This document shows, one piece after another, positions 1 through 4,961 of a stretch of 5,370 bases of DNA. The notes under the pieces are model-generated. The model ran no database searches, was not told the DNA's origin, and saw only the letters and a list, made by a program, of their open reading frames with translations. This DNA is from JBDHTO01 sp039808665 (GTDB lineage Bacteria > Pseudomonadota > Alphaproteobacteria > Paracaedibacterales > JAKBAR01): assembly GCA_039808665.1 (NCBI GenBank), contig JBDHTO010000080.1:1-5370 (forward strand). The letters run 5' to 3'. Position numbers and translations under genes: made by a program. The number at the start of each line of letters is the position of its first letter. Position 1 is the stretch's first letter.

Positions 1-1628
1 GCGTTGGTTGTATCCAAGACAAGGCTTACATGCTCAAGGAACCCTTGAAGGCTTTCAAATTCATCAATAGCACGCAAGAGTTCTTTAAGGTTTTCAAGGC
101 GTGCTGGCGCATCGGTTCCTGAATCCTGACGCCACATGTGCGTATAACCTGACTCATCAAGGATAAGACCCACAAGCTCTGAAGGAGACATGGTTTCAAG
201 ATTATCACGCCATCTTTCCAAATTTTTGAAAAACTCCATCAAAGAGCTTTTTGCTTGACCCTTAATCAAGGACGTATCGAGAAGCATCTTTGCAGCTTTG
301 GCCAGGGGAACCCCCTCCTCCCGCGCTGTTTGATGAAAAAGGTTCATGGCTGCCTGACCAATACCACGTTTGGGAAGATTCACAATGCGTTCAAAGGCAA
401 GGCTATCAGACGGCTGCACCGTTAAACGAATATAGGCAAGGGCATCACGAATTTCGGCACGCTCATAAAACCTTAGGCCACCAATCACACGATAAGGCAC
501 ACCAATTGTCATAAATCTTTCTTCAAATTGACGTGTTTGAAATCCTGCACGCACCAAAACCGCCATCTGAGAGAGAGGGGTCCCCTTTCTTTGGGCCTGC
601 TCAACCTCATCCCCGACAAAGCGTGCTTCTTCATCACAATTCCAACAGGATTTGATCACAACCTTTTCACCATTTTCTCCACCGGCACTTCGTAGCGTTT
701 TACCAAGGCGGTCCTGGTTATAGGCAATCAAAGAGCCTGCTGCACCCAAAATATGGTTTGTGGACCGGTAGTTTTCCTCAAGTCTGATAACAAGAGCTCC
801 TTCAAAATCCTTTTCAAACCTGAGAATGTTTCCAACTTCTGCACCGCGCCATCCATAAATAGATTGGTCATCGTCCCCCACACAACAAATATTGGATGTT
901 CCTTGAGCAAGAAGCCTAAGCCATAAATACTGAGCCACGTTAGTGTCTTGGTACTCATCCACCATAATATAACGAAATTGCCCATGGTATAAGGCGAGAA
1001 CCTCTGGGTTTTCCTGAAAAAGCTTAATACACAACATCAAAAGATCACCAAAATCCATCACATTAAGGATTTTCATTCTTTCCTGATATTGCTCATAAAG
1101 ATGAATCAAAACAGGCTCAGCACGCCGATCCCTGATCTTGACCTGATCTGGGGAAAGTGCTTTATCCTTCCACTTTGAAATGATAATCGAGGCAAGTTTT
1201 GGAGTAACTCGCGTGGGATCAATACCTTCTGCAATCATCAACTGCTTCAAAAGGCGTTGTTGGTCATCGGTATCAATAATTGTAAAGCTAGACTGATAGC
1301 CCAAAAGATCGGCATGTCTTCTGAGAATTTTCACACAGAGGGCATGAAAGGTACCAATCCACATTCCATCAACACTTGCGTTCAAAATCTTTTGAACACG
1401 CTCACGCATCTCCGATGCCGCTTTATTTGTAAAGGTCACCGCTAAAACCTGCCAAGGCTGTGCAAGTCCTGTATTAAGAAGATGCGCAAGTCGTGTGGTC
1501 AAAACGCGCGTTTTTCCTGTCCCTGCCCCAGCAAGAACAAGAAGTGGGCCTTCCGTATGCGTTACGGCTTGATATTGCGCCGTATTAAGCTCATCCAAAA
1601 GTCCCATTCCCGTGGATTTGTTTTCCAT
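1..1628 (-). CDS. uvrD: UvrD/PcrA-type superfamily 1A DNA helicase, C-terminus cut by window edge
   Basis: ATP-dependent 3'-5' DNA helicase of the UvrD/PcrA/Rep group, which acts in the cytoplasm in nucleotide excision repair, mismatch repair and removal of proteins from DNA. I translated the minus strand without any stop or frameshift: 542 codons remain. Visible motifs are the Q motif LNTAQYQAV (14-22), Walker A GAGTGKT (34-40), motif Ia TFTNKAA (65-71), motif Ib GTFHA (92-96), Walker B DEYQD (224-228), motif III GDDDQSIYGWRGA (251-263) and motif IV ENYRST (285-290). Family members are about 720 residues, so roughly 180 residues holding motifs V and VI (TLHAAKG and VGITRA regions) should lie beyond position 1. 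The start at 1628 has GAGG only 3 bases upstream; an in-frame ATG at 1643 adds MLART and has GGGA 7 bases upstream, so the start is uncertain by five codons. An in-frame stop lies just above both. UvrD and PcrA cannot be told apart without motifs V-VI and the tail. Confidence 0.95.
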   Translation of the reverse strand, partial: MENKSTGMGLLDELNTAQYQAVTHTEGPLLVLAGAGTGKTRVLTTRLAHLLNTGLAQPWQVLAVTFTNKAASEMRERVQKILNASVDGMWIGTFHALCVKILRRHADLLGYQSSFTIIDTDDQQRLLKQLMIAEGIDPTRVTPKLASIIISKWKDKALSPDQVKIRDRRAEPVLIHLYEQYQERMKILNVMDFGDLLMLCIKLFQENPEVLALYHGQFRYIMVDEYQDTNVAQYLWLRLLAQGTSNICCVGDDDQSIYGWRGAEVGNILRFEKDFEGALVIRLEENYRSTNHILGAAGSLIAYNQDRLGKTLRSAGGENGEKVVIKSCWNCDEEARFVGDEVEQAQRKGTPLSQMAVLVRAGFQTRQFEERFMTIGVPYRVIGGLRFYERAEIRDALAYIRLTVQPSDSLAFERIVNLPKRGIGQAAMNLFHQTAREEGVPLAKAAKMLLDTSLIKGQAKSSLMEFFKNLERWRDNLETMSPSELVGLILDESGYTHMWRQDSGTDAPARLENLKELLRAIDEFESLQGFLEHVSLVLDTTN

Positions 1629-1740
1629 CGTCCTCGCCAGCATGCTGCATTCCCATCAATACCTTATGCATTAGAGGTAGCAGGAAATGAGAGAGAGGGC
1701 AATTTCTGTCTATATCTCTTTTATAAGACTCTCTATATGG

Positions 1741-2427
1741 TTAACTACGTGCATATTCTGACAAAAGAAGCTCCAAATACATTTGAGACTTCCTGGCTTT
1801 TGCAATGTAGTCTTGCATATCGATACCACCGCCTTGACGCCGCATGGCAATATCTATGGCTCGACGAAAGTCAAAAGTACCATCAAAAAGAGCTTCATGA
1901 TGAAATTTAAGATCTTTCATGGAACCAGTTTCGCCACCATTCATGGACTTTGTCTCATCAAGAGTTAAAGCAATTTTACTGAGAGCACTCTCATCCATCA
2001 CCCCTGAAAATTTTGCAGCAATGTGCTCCTTCAGTAATCTCTCGACAACGGAAATCCGCATTAAATGCTCTCTCGAACCTATTTTCAAATTTTGCTCACG
2101 AATCCACATAAGCGTATCTGATCTGTTGAAATTTTTGTCTTTTAGGGTTTTATAAACCTCTTCGATAAAATCCCTTTTGACACGAAATATTCTGGCTAGT
2201 CCACTCATTTTTTCTGTCGTTACCGGACTCTCTGTTAAAGCGGGATTTACTTTTGTTGGCTTTAAATCTTTGGGACAAAAGACGCTTGAGGACCGAATGT
2301 ATTGACGTGTGCTTTGAGGTACTTGGGAACTATCAAACTTGTTTTCTTTGTCTGCGTCTTGAGTATCCATCGCATAAAGTGCGCCTGCACATAAATACGT
2401 CATTAAAAATAATTTCGTACCTTTCAT
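1741..2427 (-). CDS. Unrecognised secreted protein, 228 aa
   Basis: I do not recognise a family. The protein starts with a Sec signal peptide: MKGTK, a hydrophobic core LFLMTYLCAGAL and an ALYA cleavage site, predicted after A19. Cys13 does not sit in a proper lipobox, so a lipoprotein is unlikely. The mature part opens with a polar, probably disordered stretch (20-75, rich in Asp, Ser, Thr, Lys), followed by a mostly helical, charged region (about 75-228) with segments such as RVKRDFIEEVYKTL (82-95) and REHLMRISVVERLLKEHIAA (119-138). The mature chain has one cysteine (C51) and no transmembrane segment. The start is well supported: AGAGG sits 6 bases before ATG 2427. The gene ends in TAA 112 bases before uvrD and follows the csrA-DUF4139 pair on the same strand after a 155-base AT-rich gap, which suggests its own promoter. 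It may be periplasmic or exported, but the function is unknown. I am confident that it is a gene, not in what it does. Confidence 0.82.
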   Translation of the reverse strand: MKGTKLFLMTYLCAGALYAMDTQDADKENKFDSSQVPQSTRQYIRSSSVFCPKDLKPTKVNPALTESPVTTEKMSGLARIFRVKRDFIEEVYKTLKDKNFNRSDTLMWIREQNLKIGSREHLMRISVVERLLKEHIAAKFSGVMDESALSKIALTLDETKSMNGGETGSMKDLKFHHEALFDGTFDFRRAIDIAMRRQGGGIDMQDYIAKARKSQMYLELLLSEYARS

Positions 2428-2480
2428 AAGGAACCTCTCATCTCTGTCTTTTGTTAACGAACGAAGTATGAGTTAGTGAG

Positions 2481-2501
2481 AATGTATTAATAGAAAGTTA
2501 A
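2481..2501 (-). promoter_or_regulatory. Putative promoter region with CtrA-like TTAA-N7-TTAA box upstream of the 1741-2427 gene
   Basis: On the minus strand this reads TTAAC-TTTC-TATTAA-TACATT. It contains two TTAA half-sites exactly seven bases apart (2487-2501), the spacing bound by CtrA in alphaproteobacteria, followed directly by TACATT, a possible -10 element (4 of 6 matches to TATAAT). That would put the transcript start near 2474 and give a leader of about 47 bases. No good -35 is visible (TTTCCA lies just upstream). The same arrangement occurs before mlaC at 4183-4204. The surrounding sequence is so AT-rich that a chance match is possible. Confidence 0.35.
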
Positions 2502-2524
2502 TGGAAATTAATTTATTTTTAATA

Positions 2525-2546
2525 TTAATTAATAATAATTAATTAA
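2525..2546. repeat. Perfect A/T-only inverted repeat
   Basis: TTAATTAAT, a four-base spacer AATA, then ATTAATTAA: a perfect 9-base inverted repeat made only of A and T. It lies within a spacer (about 2483-2556) that is almost wholly A and T, between the DUF4139 stop and the upstream region of the next minus-strand gene. Such a repeat could be a binding site, a site of easy DNA opening, or simple low-complexity sequence. With no G or C pairs it would be a poor terminator stem. Confidence 0.5.
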
Positions 2547-2550
2547 AAGT

Positions 2551-2572
2551 AAAAAAACAACAATATTGATGT
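2551..2572 (-). terminator. Weak terminator candidate after the DUF4139 gene
   Basis: Eleven bases beyond the DUF4139 stop, the minus strand has an imperfect palindrome ACATCAATATTGTTGT (2572-2557) that runs into an unbroken run of seven T (2557-2551). The T-run is right for an intrinsic terminator, but the stem is short and AT-rich, with one T-T mismatch and almost no loop. Termination here would leave the 1741-2427 gene to its own promoter. Confidence 0.3.
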
Positions 2573-2582
2573 CATTTTTATA

Positions 2583-3842
2583 TTATTTTGCATTTTCGAG
2601 CTTGATTCTGTATTTTAATTCTACATTTTGCCCGCCCGGAACCGTAATTGTCCAAGAGAACTGACGTTTTGAGTGCGTATCATAGGAATGAGATGTGCGA
2701 ATAACACTCCAATCTGACTCTTGAGGTGTATTGACGACCACACGCACACTTACAGGAGATTCATTTCTGTTAGTCAGAACAACTCTGTAACCCGCTTCAC
2801 TACTGGTTCCGATAAGTTTTTTATAATCTGTTTGTTCCAATTCACAGTAAACAGGTGATGGATGATGTTCTGCTGAAATTTGTAGTGGTACTGGCTGACC
2901 AATAATTTTCTCATGCAACCGCATGGTTCCAACAAGTTCATCCATACCATTTTTATGCCCCTGGTACAGGGTCACTTTTCCTTGGGGAAGTGTGTGTTGA
3001 AAACCGTGAATTTCGTCATTTCTAAATTCCACAACCTGAACAACATCGGGCGTCTGAGCAGTGGATTTAAGATCATAAAGATATTCCCCCCCGACATAGA
3101 CAACATGCTCTTGCTTCAAGGGAATAGAGGATTTATCAAGAAAAGAAAGAAAAATCTTTTGCCCTGCATCAAGATCCACAACCCTGGGTATCGTATAAGA
3201 AAACTCACTTGAATCCTCATCAGAGGGGTTTTCTGCACTCATTTTTGCATTGGATCCATTAAAAAGGATTTGCGCGTGTTTAATATCAGCACTTGTATTA
3301 TTTTCCACTTCAATCCACCCCTTCAAAGAAAGTGTCGACCGATCTGGCGAAAGAATCGCAATATAGGCAACATCCCAGTTTAATCCACCAAACATATATC
3401 TAAGATACATGGTCTTTGTTTGCTCATAGGTGCTGACAACATCGAAATGAACCCGCCATCCATCCTCAATAAGCGCTTGGGAAATAATTTCTACTGCCCC
3501 ATCGCCACCTTCGAAAGAGGGCATAAGCGAAGACATATAAAGAGTTTTGGGGGGATTTTCAAACTTTACTGTCTGTTTACCCTGCTTGAGAGGCAAAGAA
3601 AACTTTCGCATGGCCAAAACATATCCGTTACGATACGCCACCATGTTTACAGTTGTTGAAAGAGGACTCTGAGATTTTTCCGACTTTGTCGTATCTTCAG
3701 CCACTGACGCGGGCTGATTCAAGGATTGATTTTTTTTATCTTGCCCTTGAGAAGACTCAGCCCACACAAAGTTTCCAAAAACTAACAACACAGAAAATAT
3801 CTGAAAAAAGACGAAAAAACGCCTTTGCGCCCAATTATTCAT
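2583..3842 (-). CDS. Secreted DUF4139-family protein, 419 aa
   Basis: Exported beta-rich protein of the DUF4139 family, whose biochemical role is not established as far as I know. The N-terminus is a Sec signal peptide: MNNWAQRRF, hydrophobic core FVFFQIFSVLLVFG, cleavage probably after VWA (28). A polar linker rich in Ser, Gln and Lys follows (29-64). Residues 66-130 (VNMVAYRNGYVLAMRKFSLP...) resemble the N-terminal strand domain often found ahead of DUF4139, and about 145-415 form the DUF4139 domain, with NWDVAYIAILSPDRSTLSLKGWIEV-like strands and the C-terminal hallmark VLTNRNESPVSVRVV...DWSVIRTSHSYDTHSKRQFSWTITVPGG. The single mature cysteine is C333. I chose ATG 3842: GAGGA lies 6 bases upstream, whereas the longer reading frame begins with TTG 3854, which overlaps that Shine-Dalgarno sequence. 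The start overlaps the csrA stop by 8 bases (ATGAATAA), so translation is probably coupled to csrA. Periplasmic or surface location is inferred from the signal peptide. Confidence 0.88.
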   Translation of the reverse strand: MNNWAQRRFFVFFQIFSVLLVFGNFVWAESSQGQDKKNQSLNQPASVAEDTTKSEKSQSPLSTTVNMVAYRNGYVLAMRKFSLPLKQGKQTVKFENPPKTLYMSSLMPSFEGGDGAVEIISQALIEDGWRVHFDVVSTYEQTKTMYLRYMFGGLNWDVAYIAILSPDRSTLSLKGWIEVENNTSADIKHAQILFNGSNAKMSAENPSDEDSSEFSYTIPRVVDLDAGQKIFLSFLDKSSIPLKQEHVVYVGGEYLYDLKSTAQTPDVVQVVEFRNDEIHGFQHTLPQGKVTLYQGHKNGMDELVGTMRLHEKIIGQPVPLQISAEHHPSPVYCELEQTDYKKLIGTSSEAGYRVVLTNRNESPVSVRVVVNTPQESDWSVIRTSHSYDTHSKRQFSWTITVPGGQNVELKYRIKLENAK

Positions 3843-4113
3843 GAGAATCCTCAAGCTTCTCTCCCTCTCTTCTTAAAATTTTTGGGCGTTTCCCAGCGAC
3901 TTTTTCAATATTTTTCAAAACTTCGGGAAGATTGAGCGCCGCTCCCTTATTCTCACTCTCAACCTTAAGATAAATTTCATGCCTGAGCACGCGCGTCTTT
4001 TCACCATACACAATGCCCAACCGCACAGATCCTCGCTTAATGTCAAGGACTGTCACAGTTACATCATCGTTAATCTGTATCGCCTGATTGAGTTTGCGAT
4101 TAAGACAGAGCAT
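3835..4113 (-). CDS. csrA: CsrA/RsmA-family RNA-binding translational regulator, 92 aa with C-terminal extension
   Basis: Small homodimeric RNA-binding protein that binds GGA motifs in mRNA leaders and changes translation or stability. Residues 1-51 align without gaps to E. coli CsrA as I remember it: MLCLNRKLNQAIQINDDVTV against [20 protein letters not shown], followed by TVLDIKRGSVRLGI and RVLRHEIYLKV. The key RNA-contact residues L4, R6, V42 and R44 are all kept. Differences are D24..R27 in place of the GxxG turn (24-27), L43 for H43, and Y36-G37 for A36-P37. The usual protein is about 60 residues; this one carries an extra basic tail of about 35 (58-92, with KNIEKVAGKRPKILRREGEK). GAGGAG sits 6 bases before ATG 4113, a very strong ribosome-binding site that itself contains GGA. 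It is first in a two-gene unit with the DUF4139 gene and diverges from mlaC. In many bacteria csrA sits among flagellar genes and with fliW; neither is visible here. Confidence 0.93.
   Translation of the reverse strand: MLCLNRKLNQAIQINDDVTVTVLDIKRGSVRLGIVYGEKTRVLRHEIYLKVESENKGAALNLPEVLKNIEKVAGKRPKILRREGEKLEDSHE
3840..3861 (-). promoter_or_regulatory. Hairpin presenting the DUF4139 Shine-Dalgarno in its loop; candidate CsrA site
   Basis: On the minus strand, within the last codons of csrA, GAGAA (3861-3857) pairs with TTCTC (3847-3843) around the nine-base loop GCTTGAGGA (3856-3848). The stem ends directly against the start codon ATG (3842-3840), and the loop holds the GAGGA ribosome-binding site. 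CsrA proteins bind GGA presented in the loop of short hairpins and block ribosome entry, so this is a plausible site for the product of the overlapping gene. The five-base stem is weak and binding is inferred. Confidence 0.4.
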
Positions 4114-4173
4114 CGTTTTCTCCTCGTGTTATCTTTATCTTAATGAAAAATAAAAAAATTACACGTAAAAACG

Positions 4174-4204
4174 TTGACAATCTTAACGAGATATTAAATA
4201 CATT
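4174..4204 (+). promoter_or_regulatory. Putative mlaC promoter (consensus -35, weak -10)
   Basis: A perfect sigma-70-type -35, TTGACA, lies at 4174-4179. The -10 is less clear: AATACA (4197-4202) has ideal 17-base spacing but only 3 of 6 matches, while TACATT (4199-4204) has 4 of 6 with 19-base spacing. Either would start transcription near 4210 and give a leader of about 36 bases to the mlaC ATG. The other strand of the same spacer must carry the csrA promoter; TTGTCA on the minus strand (4179-4174) is a possible -35, but I see no good -10 for it. Confidence 0.5.
4183..4197 (+). promoter_or_regulatory. CtrA-like box TTAA-N7-TTAA between -35 and -10 of the mlaC promoter
   Basis: TTAA (4183-4186) and TTAA (4194-4197) are separated by exactly seven bases, matching the CtrA consensus spacing. 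The box fills the interval between the -35 and -10 candidates, a position where a bound protein would be expected to repress rather than activate. It matches the box at 2487-2501, including the flanking C and the following TACATT. The sequence is AT-rich, so chance is not excluded. Confidence 0.35.
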
Positions 4205-4246
4205 GATCTATCCTTGGTCTAAGAGACATTCCATTCCAGTTTTATC

Positions 4247-4843
4247 ATGCATTTCGGTCGTATATTTTTTGTTCTTTGTGTTTTAACATCCCTTTCATTT
4301 GCAGGAGCAGGTGCTGATTACATGCGCGGCGTTGGAAAACGTGCCATTGACACCCTTGTTAATGCTAACAAGTCAGCTTCCTCAACTGAGAAAGAGTTTC
4401 AAGGTATCTTTCTGGATAGTTTTGATGAAGAAGCGCTTCTTAAATTCTTTATTGGTCAAGAAGCCTATAACGGCATGAATGCTGAACAAAAGAAAAAATA
4501 CAAAAACATCGTTGTTAAGCGCCTTTCCAAGAGCTATGCCAATAAATTCAAGGAATATAAGGGACTCACCTTTGATGTCAAAGATAATGAAACATCGTCT
4601 GTCGATCCTTCCTTTGGCGCCATTACAAAGGTTGAAAGCACCCTCACAGCCCCTGAGAAACCAACCGTCGAAGTCACGTGGTATCTGGTCAATAATGGCG
4701 GCTATCAAATTGTTGATGTCTACGTTCATGCCGCTGATGCAAAGTTTAGCATGGCATTGACCAATCGCCCACAATATCAAAGCGCATGGAACAATGCCCA
4801 GGGCAATGCTGACGCCTTTCTTAAGGCTATCGCACCAAAGTAA
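4247..4843 (+). CDS. mlaC: MlaC/Tgt2-family periplasmic phospholipid-binding protein, 198 aa
   Basis: Periplasmic carrier of the Mla system, which ferries phospholipids between the outer-membrane MlaA complex and the inner-membrane MlaFEDB transporter. A Sec signal peptide is clear: MHFGR, core IFFVLCVLTSL, cleavage after SFA (19) or AGA (23). Family features are the helical region 56-105 (LDSFDEEALLKFFIG; MNAEQKKKYKNIVVKRLSKSYANKFKEYKG) and the signature VEVTWYL...GGYQIVDVYV (141-160) followed by SMALTNRPQY (168-177). Length is close to E. coli MlaC (about 211). One oddity: where relatives read roughly VEGVSMALTQR, this protein has VHAADAKFSMALTNR, about four extra residues in the loop before the SMALT strand. 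ATG 4247 is the only usable start before the signal peptide because an in-frame TAA lies at 4220, yet no Shine-Dalgarno is visible; the nearest purine run, AAGAGA, is about 20 bases away. No mlaA, mlaD, mlaE or mlaF lies in the window; stand-alone mlaC-like genes are not unusual. It could instead belong to the related HpnM hopanoid-linked branch. Confidence 0.88.
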   Translation: MHFGRIFFVLCVLTSLSFAGAGADYMRGVGKRAIDTLVNANKSASSTEKEFQGIFLDSFDEEALLKFFIGQEAYNGMNAEQKKKYKNIVVKRLSKSYANKFKEYKGLTFDVKDNETSSVDPSFGAITKVESTLTAPEKPTVEVTWYLVNNGGYQIVDVYVHAADAKFSMALTNRPQYQSAWNNAQGNADAFLKAIAPK

Positions 4844-4870
4844 TTCTCAATAAAACGAATCATCTCGATT

Positions 4871-4915
4871 GTTTAAGAGCTACGTTAACGAAATGTTTAC
4901 GTCTCTCTCTTAAAC
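4871..4915 (+). other. Long imperfect hairpin downstream of mlaC
   Basis: GTTTAAGAG (4871-4879) pairs perfectly with CTCTTAAAC (4907-4915), and inside it ACGTTAAC (4882-4889) pairs with GTTTACGT (4895-4902) apart from one T-T mismatch, leaving a GAAAT loop. No T-run follows, so it is not a classic intrinsic terminator. Its last bases (4912-4915) are shared with the next hairpin, so the two cannot form together. It may stabilise the mlaC mRNA end or act in the leader of the following gene. Confidence 0.5.
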
Positions 4916-4937
4916 TCTATTTATGGAATAGAGTTTT
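4912..4937 (+). terminator. Terminator-like hairpin between mlaC and the last gene
   Basis: AAACTCTATT (4912-4921) pairs perfectly with AATAGAGTTT (4927-4936) around a five-base TATGG loop, and the right arm ends in TTTT (4934-4937). The ten-base stem is stable, but it has only two G-C pairs and the T-run is short, so it would be a leaky terminator. It lies 20 bases before the start codon of the next gene, so it could limit read-through from mlaC or shape that gene's leader. Confidence 0.4.
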
Positions 4938-4940
4938 AAA

Positions 4941-4961
4941 CCATTGAGGAATTGAAAATGG
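4941..4961 (+). promoter_or_regulatory. Start-site hairpin over the last gene's Shine-Dalgarno and ATG
   Basis: CCATT (4941-4945) can pair with AATGG (4957-4961), which includes the start codon, around an 11-base loop GAGGAATTGAA holding the Shine-Dalgarno GAGGA. A ribosome-binding site in a loop with the AUG in the stem is a layout that CsrA or RNA structure could control. The stem is only five pairs, so this is suggestive only. Confidence 0.3.

Noticed and set aside
728..985. 85-codon minus-strand reading frame
   Set aside because: Out-of-frame shadow of the helicase, whose motifs II to IV are read in the correct frame across this stretch.
1..1628. Possible frameshift or broken helicase gene, because no long frame is evident from start to stop
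   Set aside because: Codon-by-codon translation is open throughout with all motifs in order; the gene simply continues past the left edge.
1629..1740. Terminator or promoter between the secreted protein gene and uvrD
   Set aside because: Only a four-base TCTT/AAGA stem and repeated TCTATAT are visible; no stem with a T-run and no -35/-10 pair at proper spacing.
1482..1910. 142-codon plus-strand reading frame
   Set aside because: It runs antisense across the uvrD start and the end of the secreted protein gene, both well supported; its product looks like no protein family.
3843..3854. TTG start at 3854 for the DUF4139 gene
   Set aside because: It overlaps the GAGGA that serves ATG 3842, which gives better spacing and a cleaner signal peptide.
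4382..4780. 132-codon minus-strand reading frame
   Set aside because: Antisense shadow of mlaC, which has clear family signatures on the plus strand.
4873..4889. Third CtrA-like box before the last gene
   Set aside because: The two TTAA half-sites are eight bases apart, not seven, and are part of a hairpin arm.
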